Of a stretch of DNA of 64,000 nt, positions 9,321 through 17,413 are shown piece after piece (position 1 is the first letter of the stretch; each line of letters opens with the position of its first letter). The DNA lies in contig NZ_KB895544.1 of the NCBI RefSeq assembly GCF_000374925.1, positions 124,001-188,000 on the forward strand, written 5' to 3'. The notes below the pieces were generated by a model, which was not told where the DNA came from, did no database searches, and saw only the letters and a list, made by a program, of their open reading frames with translations. The position numbers were made by a program, and so were the translations under genes. This stretch comes from Arthrobacter sp. 131MFCol6.1 (GTDB taxonomy: Bacteria > Actinomycetota > Actinomycetes > Actinomycetales > Micrococcaceae).

Positions 9321-9350
9321 AGTCTGCCCGCCGACAATTTTATTTGTCAA
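9321..9350 (-). promoter_or_regulatory. Promoter and operator of the ArsR-SRPBCC operon
   Basis: On the minus strand TTGACA, 18 bases and CAGACT place the start site at the ATG of the regulator. GACAA at 9333-9337 and TTGTC at 9344-9348 (6-base gap) form an inverted repeat between the two promoter boxes, where a bound ArsR dimer would block polymerase. Confidence 0.68.
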
Positions 9351-9408
9351 GAACTTTTTTCTCGTCGGCTCGCTGGGTGGCGGGTGGGTGGCGGGTGGGC
9401 GTCATCCC

Positions 9409-9460
9409 GCGAGTTCGCCGGAAGCGTGCGAGTTCGCCGGACGTTTCCGGCGAACTCGGC
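9409..9460. repeat. TTCGCCGGAA-family palindrome, copy 1
   Basis: GAGTTCGCCGG at 9430-9440 and CCGGCGAACTC at 9447-9457 form perfect 11-base arms around ACGTTT. A further direct half-site, GAGTTCGCCGGAAG, lies just upstream. Confidence 0.88.
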
Positions 9461-9607
9461 CGTTGGCAGCGAACTCAAGCACGGGCCCGTGGCGGGAGAG
9501 AGCGACCGGCCCCGCGAGGGACGCGGACGCCGGCGGCGCGCGGGTCGTAGCGGGCGCAGGCGGGTGGGCTGTGGCGGGCGCAGGCGGGTGGGCTGGGGTG
9601 AGGCCTC

Positions 9608-9676
9608 GCGAGTTCGCCGGAAGCCTACGAGATCGCCGGACCTTTCCGGCGACCTGGCATGCGTCCGGCGACCTGG
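9608..9676. repeat. TTCGCCGGAA-family palindrome, copy 2
   Basis: Half-site GAGTTCGCCGGAAG, an inner hairpin with TCGCCGG / CCGGCGA arms around ACCTTT, then a further right half-site CCGGCGACCTGG. Same layout as copy 1, 150 bases away. Confidence 0.85.
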
Positions 9677-9723
9677 GCCACGAGGCGCGGGCCCCGGGGG
9701 CTGGGCGGAAGAGGCCGGGCCCG

Positions 9724-9736
9724 TAGAATGGTCGGG
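9724..9736 (+). promoter_or_regulatory. Leaderless promoter deciding the RluA-family start
   Basis: TAGAAT at 9724-9729 is followed by exactly six bases and GTG at 9736. The six-base rule seen across the window favours this GTG over the ATG three bases further on; there is no ribosome site for either. Confidence 0.6.
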
Positions 9737-10689
9737 TGATGCAATCCCCCCTTCCCGTGCGCGACGGCGTCAACGCGACGCGTCTGCGCCTGCCGGACGA
9801 GGGCCCCTGGGAAACCGCGCTGGACTACATGATGCACCGCTGGGGTCACATTGATCCGCAGGGCATCGAGGACCGGTTCGACGCCGGGGAGATCGTCGGC
9901 GAGGCGGGGATCGCCCTGGACCGCAGCACGCCGATGCAGGACCACACGTTCATCTGGTATTACCGCACCCTGCCGCCGGAGACCCGGATCCCGGTGGAGC
10001 TGAACATCCTGCACCAGGACGATCACCTGCTGGTGGTGGACAAGCCGCACTTCCTGCCCACCACTCCCGGCGGGACGTACATCCAGGAATCGGCCCTGGT
10101 CCGGCTCCGGAACCAGCTCGGCCTCCCGGACCTGATCCCCATGCACCGCCTGGACCGCATGACCGCTGGCATCCTGCTGCTCTCCACGAACCCCGAAACC
10201 CGGGGCAAGTACCAGGTGCTCTTCGAAAGGCGCCAGGTCCAGAAGGAATATGAGTGCGTCTCCGCCGCGGAGCCCGCACCGGGCCATCCCGCGGTGGACT
10301 TCCCCGTGGTGGTGCGGAACCGGATGACCAAGTCCCGCAGCTACCTGCTGGCCGAGGTGGTCGACGGCGAACCCAATGCGGAAACCCGGATCGAGCGGCT
10401 GCACACTTTTGACGGTTCCGGCGCGCCCGGCGTCGACGGCGGCCCCCACCGCCGCGCGCTGTACCGGCTGGAGCCGCACTCCGGGAAGACCCACCAGCTC
10501 CGCGTGCACATGGCCTCACTGGGCCTCGGGATCGTCAACGATGCGTTCTACCCGGAACTGCTGGACAAGGCCCCGGACAACTACGCCAAGCCGCTGCAGC
10601 TCCTGGCCCGCGGGATCCGCTTCGTGGACCCCATCTCCGGGAGCCCGGTGGAATACCGCAGCAGGCTGGAACTCAGCGAGGCACGCTAG
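9736..10689 (+). CDS. RluA-family RNA pseudouridine synthase
   Basis: 317-residue enzyme converting specific uridines in rRNA or tRNA to pseudouridine. The signature MHRLDRMTAGILLLS carries the catalytic Asp at residue 140; LEPHSGKTHQLRVHMASLG is the conserved C-terminal motif. The N-terminal 80 residues do not look like a standard S4 domain, so it belongs to the RluA/TruC-like branch without a clear target. It is monocistronic and probably leaderless. The next gene begins 28 bases downstream with its own promoter. Confidence 0.88.
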   Translation: MMQSPLPVRDGVNATRLRLPDEGPWETALDYMMHRWGHIDPQGIEDRFDAGEIVGEAGIALDRSTPMQDHTFIWYYRTLPPETRIPVELNILHQDDHLLVVDKPHFLPTTPGGTYIQESALVRLRNQLGLPDLIPMHRLDRMTAGILLLSTNPETRGKYQVLFERRQVQKEYECVSAAEPAPGHPAVDFPVVVRNRMTKSRSYLLAEVVDGEPNAETRIERLHTFDGSGAPGVDGGPHRRALYRLEPHSGKTHQLRVHMASLGLGIVNDAFYPELLDKAPDNYAKPLQLLARGIRFVDPISGSPVEYRSRLELSEAR

Positions 10690-10704
10690 CAGCTGGAAGT
10701 GCGG

Positions 10705-10717
10705 TACCTTGTGCCCA
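10705..10717 (+). promoter_or_regulatory. Leaderless promoter of the DedA gene
   Basis: TACCTT at 10705-10710 lies six bases before ATG 10717. This supports ATG 10717 over the upstream in-frame start at 10699, which falls inside the promoter. Confidence 0.55.
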
Positions 10718-11352
10718 TGGACTTCGGAAATGCGGACAGCTGGGGCGCCGCGATCTATTTCTGGATCTTCCCCTTTGTGATCGGCGACGCGATTTTCCCG
10801 CCCGTCCCCTCGGAAATGCTGGTCATCACCGGCGGCGCGCTGTCCGCGGAGGGCCGCATCAACGGCTTCCTCGTCGTGCTCCTCGCCGCCGCGTCCTCCT
10901 GGCTTGGTGACCTTCTCGTCTTCCAGCTCTTCAAGCGCCGGCTGAGCCACGTACTCGACCGCTGGAAATGGGGCCGGGGGTTCCACGCGGCCGTGCACGC
11001 GGCGATCGCGAAAGCCGGCCGGTCCTCCACCTACGGTGCGATCATCGGCCTCCGGTTCATCCCCGGCGGGCGGCTGGCCACGACGGCCGCGGCCGGCATC
11101 GCCAACGTCTCCACCCGCGGGTTCAGCCTCTGCGCGGCCCTCGGCGGCCTGCTCTGGGCAGTCTGGTCCGTTGCATTGGGCTATTTCATGGGCTCCGCCA
11201 CCGGGCTGCCGTTCTGGGCGAGCTCCCTGATCGGCGTCGGCGTCGGGCTGTTGGTCGGAGCGGTCGTGGGCGTGATCGTGACGCGGCGCCGGGGCAGCCC
11301 CTCCCCCGTGGAGTCTGCCGCGGTCGACCCGGACGAGGAACTGGACTTTTAG
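10717..11352 (+). CDS. DedA-family membrane protein
   Basis: 211-residue inner-membrane protein of the DedA/VTT group, implicated in lipid carrier (undecaprenyl phosphate) recycling and membrane homeostasis. It shows FPPVPSEMLVITGG near the N-terminus (the Glu of the family motif) and the re-entrant loop motif RFIPGGRLATTAAAG, followed by three hydrophobic segments and a charged C-terminal tail (DPDEELDF). Start set by the TACCTT hexamer six bases upstream. It is convergent with the next small gene. The exact substrate in this organism cannot be stated. Confidence 0.87.
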   Translation: MDFGNADSWGAAIYFWIFPFVIGDAIFPPVPSEMLVITGGALSAEGRINGFLVVLLAAASSWLGDLLVFQLFKRRLSHVLDRWKWGRGFHAAVHAAIAKAGRSSTYGAIIGLRFIPGGRLATTAAAGIANVSTRGFSLCAALGGLLWAVWSVALGYFMGSATGLPFWASSLIGVGVGLLVGAVVGVIVTRRRGSPSPVESAAVDPDEELDF

Positions 11353-11364
11353 ACGCCCGGCTTT

Positions 11365-11670
11365 TTACACAGGCGCCCAGCGGCCGCGGCTGCGGCGCAG
11401 CACGGTCAGCGCACCGGTGAGCGCAACGCGTTCGACGGCGTCGCGCATCATGGCTGCCGACTCCAGCGCCTGGCTGTTTTCGGCGCTGTAGGCGGTGGCA
11501 TCGACCAGGAAGCGCAGGTTCAGCTGGGGTACGCCCCCGGCGAGCTCAAGCTGGTGCGATTCGACGTGGTGCCGCGTCCCGAGCGCCTCGATGGCCGCGG
11601 CCATGACGGCTTCAGGAGCGGTCCCCGGCTTGAGCCCGGTGATCTTCAGTCTGGTCTGGAACGACGGCAT
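11365..11670 (-). CDS. Conserved hypothetical protein, 101 aa
   Basis: I do not recognise the family. It is a 101-residue soluble protein with no signal peptide or membrane segment, alternating strands and helices, and a basic C-terminus (LRRSRGRWAPV). Coding is supported by third-position GC bias, clean spacing to both neighbours and a strong leaderless promoter: on the minus strand TAGGGT (11677-11682), six bases, ATG. It is convergent with DedA (12-base gap) and lies downstream of ppc in the same direction, separated by a structured element. Confidence 0.7.
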   Translation of the reverse strand: MPSFQTRLKITGLKPGTAPEAVMAAAIEALGTRHHVESHQLELAGGVPQLNLRFLVDATAYSAENSQALESAAMMRDAVERVALTGALTVLRRSRGRWAPV

Positions 11671-11682
11671 GGAACAACCCTA
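11668..11682 (-). promoter_or_regulatory. Leaderless promoter of the 101-aa gene
   Basis: On the minus strand TAGGGT at 11677-11682, then TGTTCC, then ATG at 11668-11670. No ribosome site is present. Confidence 0.55.
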
Positions 11683-11701
11683 GCCGCCCCCACACCCTCC
11701 C

Positions 11702-11762
11702 GTTGCGCTATCACTTTTGGCTGCCAAAAAGCCGAAATGGCCGCCATAGGTGATAGGGCAAC
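11702..11762. repeat. Three-way-junction palindrome downstream of ppc
   Basis: A closing stem (GTTGCGCTATCAC at 11702-11714 with GTGATAGGGCAAC at 11750-11762, one mismatch) encloses two further perfect hairpins: TTTTGGC/GCCAAAA at 11715-11729 and ATGGC/GCCAT at 11737-11747. It lies between the ppc stop and the 101-aa gene and could end the ppc transcript. The nested fold is more elaborate than a simple terminator. Confidence 0.85.
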
Positions 11763-11806
11763 AGAGGGGAGGGCAGAGGCTGGGCGCGCTGGAGCCAGGG
11801 TACCGG

Positions 11807-14620
11807 TTACCCCGTGTTGCGCAGCCCCGCGGCGACTCCGTTGACCGTGATCAGCATGGCGCGCTGGAGCCGTTCGTCGATCTCGGCCCCGGTCATGCCC
11901 TCCGCGGCCTCGGCCCGGACGCGGCGCAGCAGTTCCACCTGCAGGTAGCTGATCGGGTCGAGGTACTGGTCCCGGATCTCGAGGGAGCGCTTCAGGGTGG
12001 GCTGGGCATCGAGGATCACGTGCTCGCCGGTGAGGTTCTGGATTTCCTCGACGGTGAGCTCATATTCGGCCCGGATGGCACGGAACAGGTGGTGCAGATC
12101 CGCCGGCACCAGGGTGGAGACGTAGTAGCCGGCAATGTCCATGTCCGTCTTCGCCAGGGTCATCTCAACGTTGGAAAGCACCGAGCGGAAGAAGTGCCAG
12201 CCCTCGATCATCTCCTTGAGCTGGGCCGAGTTACCGGCCTCGCGCGCGGCCTTGAGGCCTGAGCCCACACCGAACCAGCCCGGCACGATCTGCCGCGACT
12301 GCGTCCAGCCAAACACCCACGGGATGGCGCGCAGGCCCTCAAGCCCGGCGCCCGAATCGGGCCGCTTGGACGGGCGGGACCCGATGTTGAGGGACCCCAG
12401 CTGCTCCACCGGGGTGGAAGCCATGAAGTACGCGGGCAGGTCGGGGTCATCAATCAGCGTGCGGTAGCGCGCAAACGCGGCGTCGGAGACGGTTTCCATG
12501 ACGTGGCCGTAGCGCACCCGCTGGTCCTCCGAGGTGCGCGGCGTGCGGTGCAGGGCCGAGCCCTGCAGCACCGCGGCCAGGGAGAGTTCGAGGTTTTCCC
12601 GGGCCAGCTCCGGCAGGGAGTACTTGTCCGAGATGACCTCGCCCTGCTCAGTGAACTTGATCTCGCCCTCGAGCACGCCGTTGGGCTGGGCCATGATGGC
12701 ATCGTAGGTCGGCCCGCCGCCGCGGCCCACCGAGCCGCCGCGGCCGTGGAAGAGGCGCACGCGGACGCCGTGCTTGGCGGCCACGTCGCGCAGCTTGCGC
12801 TGGGTCTTGTAGATCTCCCACTGGCTCGTCATGACGCCGGACTCCTTGTTGGAGTCCGAGTAGCCGAGCATGATCTCCTGCACGTCGCCGCGGAGCCGGA
12901 CGAGTTCGCGGTAGGACGCATCGGAGAGCAGCCGGTCCACGATCTCGGCTGAGGCGCGGAGCTCGTCCACGGTCTCCAACAGCGGCGCGAAGCCGATCTT
13001 GGCGTAGGGCGCCTCGCCGAAGAGGCTGACCAGGCCGGCCTCGCGGGCCAGCACGGCCGCGGCCAGGACGTCGTCCGCACCGCGGGTCATGGAGATGATG
13101 TAGGTCTCGATCACGTCGGGACCGTAGGTGCGCAGGGCGCGCCGGATCTCCCGGAAGACGTCGTAGGTGCCGTCGGCGACGCCGTCGAGCTTGATCGGGT
13201 GGCCGGAGAGCGGGCGCCGGGACGCGAGTTCGGAGCCCAGCACCTCGAGCCGCTCGGCGCGGCTGAGTTCCGCGTACCGGACACCGGGCCCGCCTAGGCG
13301 GTCCATGAGCTGCCCGACGGCGTCGTGGTGGTGGTCGGCGTGCTCGCGGATGTCGAGGGTGGCCAGGTGCAGGCCGAAGGAGGCGATGGCGCGGCGGACC
13401 CGGGACAGGGCGCCGTCGGCGGCGAGGGCCGCGTGGTGGTTGCGCAGCGACCGTTCCAGCAGGCCGAGCTCGGCGAGGAGCTCCGCGGTGGCGGTGTAGT
13501 CGCGGCCGGGCTCGTGCGCGGATCCGGCCGCGACCCGCCGGCCGGTGTTGATCAGTTTGGCCTTGATGCAGGTGAGTTTGAGCCGGTAGGGCTCCTGCGC
13601 GTTCAGCTCGAGGACGCGGCGGTCCAGGCCAGGCAGGTTCCCCAGGTCGACGTCGATCGAGTCCAGGAGCTCCTGGTCCGCCCCGGCCAGCGCGGTCGAG
13701 TTGGACAGGATCGAGATGAGCCCGTCGATCAGGCCGATGCTGATCCGTACGGCGTGCTGGTTCTGGATCTGGAGGATTTCGCGGGTGACGGCGGCGGTGA
13801 CGTTGGGGTTTCCGTCCCGGTCCCCGCCGATCCAGGAGCCGAAGCGGATCGGGGCTTTCTGCGGCGGCAGCGTGACGCCGTGCTCGGCGAGCAGCTCGGA
13901 GAGGTCCGAGAGCATTTCCGGCATGGCGTCGCTGAGGATCCCGGTGAGGTAATAGATGGCGTTCCGGGCCTCGTCCACGGGGGTGGGCCGGACCTGGCGC
14001 AGCTCGTCCGTCTGCCACATCTGGTCGATCACTTCGGACAGGTGGCGGTCCTGGCGGCGGCGGGCGGACGTGCCCTCACCCGTGGACTCGGACAGGATGT
14101 CCGAGAGCCGGCGGATCTTATCCAGCACGGAGCGGCGCGAGGCCTCGGTGGGGTGCGCGGTGAAGATGGGGCGGACGTCGAGCTCGTTGACGACTTCCTG
14201 CAGCACGGAGTTGCCGGCCTGGTCCGCGATCTCCTCCACGGCCTTGGCGAGCCAGCCATCCTTCTCCTGCCGGGTGCGCAGCCCGCGGACCCGGTGGACC
14301 TGCTCGGCGGCGTTCGCCAGGTGGAAGTAGAACGCGAAGGCGCGGACCAGGTCGGTGGCCTGCTCCAGCGGCAGGGAACCGAGCAGTTCGCGGACCTGGG
14401 CGACGACGTCGTACGAGCTCCAGGGCCCGGTGGCGTCGGCGCCGCCGCGGGCGGCTTCCTTGGATTCCTTGGTCAGCAGGCGCACCTGCTCCACCAGGTC
14501 CAGGAGTTCGGGGCCGTGCTGGCGGACCAGGGATTCGCCGAGGAGGGTGGAGACCCGGCGGACATCGGCCCGGAGTTCGGCGGCAAGATCGGTGTCGGAA
14601 TGCATTGCAGTGTCAGCCAT
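11807..14620 (-). CDS. ppc: Phosphoenolpyruvate carboxylase
   Basis: Anaplerotic enzyme that carboxylates phosphoenolpyruvate to oxaloacetate, feeding the TCA cycle. The 937-residue length is normal. Signature motifs are present: [13 protein letters not shown] (catalytic His), [38 protein letters not shown] (Gly-rich loop) and [12 protein letters not shown], with the C-terminus ending RNTG as in most PEPCs. The open frame extends to 14695, but I place the start at ATG 14618-14620 ([11 protein letters not shown]); the upstream part lacks family similarity. The ribosome site (GAAAGATAG) is weak. It is monocistronic, with a structured element after the stop. Confidence 0.95.
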   Translation of the reverse strand: MADTAMHSDTDLAAELRADVRRVSTLLGESLVRQHGPELLDLVEQVRLLTKESKEAARGGADATGPWSSYDVVAQVRELLGSLPLEQATDLVRAFAFYFHLANAAEQVHRVRGLRTRQEKDGWLAKAVEEIADQAGNSVLQEVVNELDVRPIFTAHPTEASRRSVLDKIRRLSDILSESTGEGTSARRRQDRHLSEVIDQMWQTDELRQVRPTPVDEARNAIYYLTGILSDAMPEMLSDLSELLAEHGVTLPPQKAPIRFGSWIGGDRDGNPNVTAAVTREILQIQNQHAVRISIGLIDGLISILSNSTALAGADQELLDSIDVDLGNLPGLDRRVLELNAQEPYRLKLTCIKAKLINTGRRVAAGSAHEPGRDYTATAELLAELGLLERSLRNHHAALAADGALSRVRRAIASFGLHLATLDIREHADHHHDAVGQLMDRLGGPGVRYAELSRAERLEVLGSELASRRPLSGHPIKLDGVADGTYDVFREIRRALRTYGPDVIETYIISMTRGADDVLAAAVLAREAGLVSLFGEAPYAKIGFAPLLETVDELRASAEIVDRLLSDASYRELVRLRGDVQEIMLGYSDSNKESGVMTSQWEIYKTQRKLRDVAAKHGVRVRLFHGRGGSVGRGGGPTYDAIMAQPNGVLEGEIKFTEQGEVISDKYSLPELARENLELSLAAVLQGSALHRTPRTSEDQRVRYGHVMETVSDAAFARYRTLIDDPDLPAYFMASTPVEQLGSLNIGSRPSKRPDSGAGLEGLRAIPWVFGWTQSRQIVPGWFGVGSGLKAAREAGNSAQLKEMIEGWHFFRSVLSNVEMTLAKTDMDIAGYYVSTLVPADLHHLFRAIRAEYELTVEEIQNLTGEHVILDAQPTLKRSLEIRDQYLDPISYLQVELLRRVRAEAAEGMTGAEIDERLQRAMLITVNGVAAGLRNTG

Positions 14621-14797
14621 GGAAACTATCTTTCGAGGGTTCGACGTGGCTCGTACACTGCGCTGGATACTGTGAGCCTGATTACTTCTTCCCATGGGAT
14701 GTTACCCGCAGGCACTCCCGGCTGGAATTCCGTCTCAGATAGTGTCAGGCCCCGCCGCGGCGCCCCGACGTCTTTTCCCCCGGCCCCCAACCAGCCC

Positions 14798-14838
14798 GCA
14801 GCAGGGGCCGTGCTGAACATCAGAACGGCCCCTGCTGC
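14798..14838. terminator. Hairpin after the NADP oxidoreductase gene
   Basis: Perfect 14-base arms (GCAGCAGGGGCCGT / ACGGCCCCTGCTGC) with a 13-base loop, just past the stop of the minus-strand oxidoreductase. There is no T-run, as is common in high-GC actinobacteria. Confidence 0.8.
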
Positions 14839-14858
14839 GAGCTTGGCGGGTGAAGCGG

Positions 14859-15539
14859 TTAGCGCGCGATCTTGAAGTTGAACTCGCCGGTGCCCAGCGC
14901 GCCCCAGAGCCGCAGCCAGATCGGCAGGATCATTTCCGCGCCGCGGGCACTCGTGATGTCGCCGAGGTCGATCACGTCGCGGTGGCCGAAGCCCTTGAGG
15001 ATGTCGGTCACGGCCGCCTTGGCGTCGGCGTCATTCCCGGAGACGAACACCGAGTGCTCGCCGCCGGCCACGCGCGCCGGATCCACCATCACTGACGCCG
15101 TCATGGTGTTCAGCGTCTTCACCACCTTGGCCTCCGGGAAGGTCCGCTGGATCTGCTCGCCCAGGCTGTCCGTGTTCACCGGGTTCAGCGACGGCGGCAT
15201 TCCCTGCGAGAAGTCCAGCGGGTTGGAGATGTCCATGATGACCTTGCCGGCCAGGTTATCGGTGCCAGCGGCGGACAGGGCCGCCAGCGAGCCGCCGCCG
15301 TTGGTGGCGTTGACGATCAGCTCGGCGCCGGCCGCGGCGTCGGCAAAGGCGGCGACACCGACTCCGGTGTTCGCGGCATGCCACTGGGCGAACGGCCCGG
15401 TGCCCATCATGTCCGGCTCGGTCCGGGCCAGCGTTGCCTGCGGGTCGCGGGTACCGATCACGACGTCGTGACCCTGACCCGCCAGTGCGCCGGCAATTGT
15501 GCGCCCGACCATGCCGGTTCCCAGTACTGCAATCTTCAT
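14859..15539 (-). CDS. NADPH-dependent F420 reductase-like oxidoreductase
   Basis: 226-residue Rossmann protein with the N-terminal nucleotide motif KIAVLGTGMVGRTIAGAL and IGTRDP at the end of the second strand, typical of the family containing F420:NADP oxidoreductase. The hydride partner cannot be fixed from sequence; many actinobacterial members have lost F420 use. GAGGA precedes the ATG. Its promoter region contains two copies of the 18-base operator also found before the TetR gene at 17411, so that TetR, or a paralogue, is the likely regulator, although two other genes lie between. Confidence 0.82.
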   Translation of the reverse strand: MKIAVLGTGMVGRTIAGALAGQGHDVVIGTRDPQATLARTEPDMMGTGPFAQWHAANTGVGVAAFADAAAGAELIVNATNGGGSLAALSAAGTDNLAGKVIMDISNPLDFSQGMPPSLNPVNTDSLGEQIQRTFPEAKVVKTLNTMTASVMVDPARVAGGEHSVFVSGNDADAKAAVTDILKGFGHRDVIDLGDITSARGAEMILPIWLRLWGALGTGEFNFKIAR

Positions 15540-15564
15540 GGTGTCCTCGTTCTGGAGTCGTGGA

Positions 15565-15617
15565 GTAGACAGGTTCGTCTACGTGTGGCCTCGACGCTAT
15601 CAGACAGATCTGTCTAC
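15565..15617. promoter_or_regulatory. Two TetR operators upstream of the NADP oxidoreductase
   Basis: GTAGACAGGTTCGTCTAC (15565-15582) and TCAGACAGATCTGTCTAC (15600-15617) are 18-base near-palindromes 35 bases apart. They match ATAGACAGACTTGTCTGT at 17380-17397. Consensus NYAGACAGRYYTGTCTRY, with the first copy least regular. Confidence 0.75.
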
Positions 15618-15657
15618 GGCAATAAGCGCAGTCACGCGACCTCTCGGACACCAGCGA

Positions 15658-15681
15658 CTGACAAAGTTTGAAATCTGTCAG
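15658..15681. promoter_or_regulatory. Candidate operator of the AKR-TetR operon
   Basis: CTGACA (15658-15663) and TGTCAG (15676-15681) are perfect inverted arms with a 12-base gap. They overlap the candidate -35 TTGAAA (15668-15673) of the aldo/keto reductase promoter. The cotranscribed TetR (16717) is the likely ligand. Confidence 0.55.
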
Positions 15682-15691
15682 CTGATTGTTG

Positions 15692-15704
15692 TATCGTCAT
15701 TCCA
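15692..15704 (+). promoter_or_regulatory. Leaderless promoter of the aldo/keto reductase
   Basis: TTGAAA (15668-15673), an 18-base spacer and TATCGT (15692-15697), then six bases to ATG 15704. This rejects the upstream in-frame start at 15686, which precedes the -10 box. Confidence 0.62.
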
Positions 15705-16720
15705 TGACAACTTCTACTCTCGGCACCACCCGCGCCCTGGGCTCCACCGGTCCCAGCACCGCCGCCATCGGCCTCGGCCTGATGGGCATGTCCGATCTTT
15801 ACGGCCCCGCCGACGACGCCGAGAGCGTCGCCACGATCCAGGCCGCCCTCGACGCAGGCGTGACCCTGCTGGACACCGGGGACTTCTACGGCATGGGCCA
15901 CAACGAAATGCTGCTGCGCGACGCGATCCGCGGCCGGCGGCGCGAGAACGCCCAGATCAGCGTGAAATTCGGGGTCCTGCGCGATGCCCGGGGCGGATGG
16001 AACGGGGTGGACACCCGCCCCGCGGCCATCAAGAACTTCCTGGCCTATACCCTCCGGCGCCTCGGCACCGACTACGTGGACATCTACCGGCCGGCCCGCC
16101 TGGATCCGTCCGTTCCGGTGGAAGAAACTGTGGGAGCGCTGGCCGAGCTCGTGCAGCAGGGCATGATCCGCCACATCGGCCTCTCGGAGGTCGGCGCCGA
16201 CACGCTGCGCCGCGCCAACGCCGTCCACCCGGTCTCCGACCTCCAGATCGAGTACTCCCTCCTCTCCCGTGGCATCGAGCAGGACATCCTGCCAGCGGCC
16301 CGCGAACTGGGCATCGGCATCACGGCGTACGGTGTGCTGTCGCGCGGCCTGGTGTCCGGCCACTGGCCGGCCGCCGGAACTGGGAACCGGCGCGACTTCC
16401 GGGCCCACCTGCCCCGCTTCTCCGGCGAGAACCTGCAGCGGAACCTCGAGCTCGTCGAACGGCTCCGCGAGATTGCCGACCGCAAGGGCGCGACCGTCGC
16501 CCAGCTCGCCATCGCCTGGGTCCTGTCCCGCGGCGAGGACATCGTCCCCCTCGTTGGCGCCCGCCGGCGCGAACGGCTTGCCGAGTCCCTGGGCGCGGTC
16601 GATCTGCTCCTTTCCGCCGAGGACCTGGCAGCAATCGAGGCCGCCGTCCCCGCCGACGCGGCCGCGGGCACCCGCTACGACGCCGGCCAGATGGCCATGC
16701 TCGACAGCGAACGCCGGTGA
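15704..16720 (+). CDS. Aldo/keto reductase, atypical active site
   Basis: 338-residue NADPH-dependent reductase of the aldo/keto reductase superfamily (TIM barrel). The catalytic Asp and Tyr are visible in LLDTGDFYGMG and the Lys in ISVKFG. The usual catalytic His stands in a YQHRxDP-like motif; here the stretch reads IYRPARLDP, with Ala in place of His, so redox activity may differ. Cofactor-binding IVPLVGARRRERL is present near residue 290. The gene overlaps the next TetR gene by 4 bases (GTGA), so the regulator is probably cotranscribed and autoregulatory. Substrate unknown, probably an aldehyde or ketone. Confidence 0.87.
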   Translation: MTTSTLGTTRALGSTGPSTAAIGLGLMGMSDLYGPADDAESVATIQAALDAGVTLLDTGDFYGMGHNEMLLRDAIRGRRRENAQISVKFGVLRDARGGWNGVDTRPAAIKNFLAYTLRRLGTDYVDIYRPARLDPSVPVEETVGALAELVQQGMIRHIGLSEVGADTLRRANAVHPVSDLQIEYSLLSRGIEQDILPAARELGIGITAYGVLSRGLVSGHWPAAGTGNRRDFRAHLPRFSGENLQRNLELVERLREIADRKGATVAQLAIAWVLSRGEDIVPLVGARRRERLAESLGAVDLLLSAEDLAAIEAAVPADAAAGTRYDAGQMAMLDSERR

Positions 16721-17310
16721 CCCCTGTGGCCGTCGTCCTGACCGAGGAGCGCATCCTCGATGCCGCCGAGGATGTGCTGCGGCGCTTCGGACCGGCCAAG
16801 GCCACAGTGGTGGACGTAGCGAAGGCCCTGGGCGTCAGCCACGGCAGCGTCTATCGGCACTTCCCCACAAAGGTGGCACTGCGGGACGCGGTGGCCCGGC
16901 GCTGGCTGGACCGCCTCGCGGAGCCGCTGGATCCTGCCCGCGATACGGACGGCCCGGCCGCGGAACGCCTGCTCCGCTGGCTCGAACGCCTCGCGGCCAT
17001 CAAGCAGGGCCTGGCACTGAACGATCCCGAGCTGTTTGCCACGTTCGGCCAGCTGACCGCCGAGGCGCGGGAAGTGGTGGCGGCCCACGTTGACCACCTG
17101 GCCGCAGCGCTCACGGAGATCATCGCCGACGGCGTCAGCAGCGGCGAATTCGCCGTCCCGGATCCGGTGCCGGCCGGCCGTGCCGTCCTGCACGCCACGG
17201 CGCGGTTCCACCACCCGCTGCACGCAGCGGAATGGGCGGACCCGGCCATCGGGTCCGAGCTGCGGGAGGTCTGGCGGCTGCTCGTGTGGGGCCTGGCCGC
17301 CCGCCCGTAG
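16717..17310 (+). CDS. TetR-family regulator of the AKR operon
   Basis: 197-residue repressor. The N-terminal HTH is visible in residues about 10-55 (TEERILDAAEDVLRRFGPAKATVVDVAKALGVSHGSVYRHFPTK in outline). The C-terminal ligand domain resembles the TetR C-33 type. It starts at the GTG overlapping the aldo/keto reductase stop (GTGA); the longer open frame upstream is out of phase with known homology. It probably binds the CTGACA-N12-TGTCAG repeat at 15658-15681. Confidence 0.85.
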   Translation: MTPVAVVLTEERILDAAEDVLRRFGPAKATVVDVAKALGVSHGSVYRHFPTKVALRDAVARRWLDRLAEPLDPARDTDGPAAERLLRWLERLAAIKQGLALNDPELFATFGQLTAEAREVVAAHVDHLAAALTEIIADGVSSGEFAVPDPVPAGRAVLHATARFHHPLHAAEWADPAIGSELREVWRLLVWGLAARP

Positions 17311-17379
17311 CCGCCTGATCAGCCGGGGGCGGGCCGGAGGTACGTCATTGACGGGGTGCGGAGCGAATGACAAAGCGGC

Positions 17380-17413
17380 ATAGACAGACTTGTCTGTGTA
17401 CGATTGAGCCATG
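17380..17413 (+). promoter_or_regulatory. Autoregulated leaderless promoter of the second TetR
   Basis: The operator ATAGACAGACTTGTCTGT (17380-17397) directly abuts the -10 TACGAT (17399-17404), which is six bases before ATG 17411. A bound repressor would cover the -35 to -10 gap. Confidence 0.72.

Larger units (their letters stand above)
9315..9735. other. 421-bp gene-free divergent region rich in repeats
   Basis: No credible gene is present. The region holds the arsR promoter at its left end, a GGGTGGC-type tandem tract (9372-9400), two copies of the TTCGCCGGAA palindrome family (9409-9460 and 9608-9676), two direct copies of a 23-base unit beginning GCGGGCGCAGGCGGGTGGG (about 9550-9597), and the promoter of the pseudouridine synthase gene at its right end. 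Because both flanking genes point away, the palindromes here cannot be ordinary terminators. Confidence 0.8.

Noticed and set aside
13325..14875. 516-codon plus-strand frame across ppc
   Set aside because: Antisense shadow of ppc, whose motifs are unambiguous.
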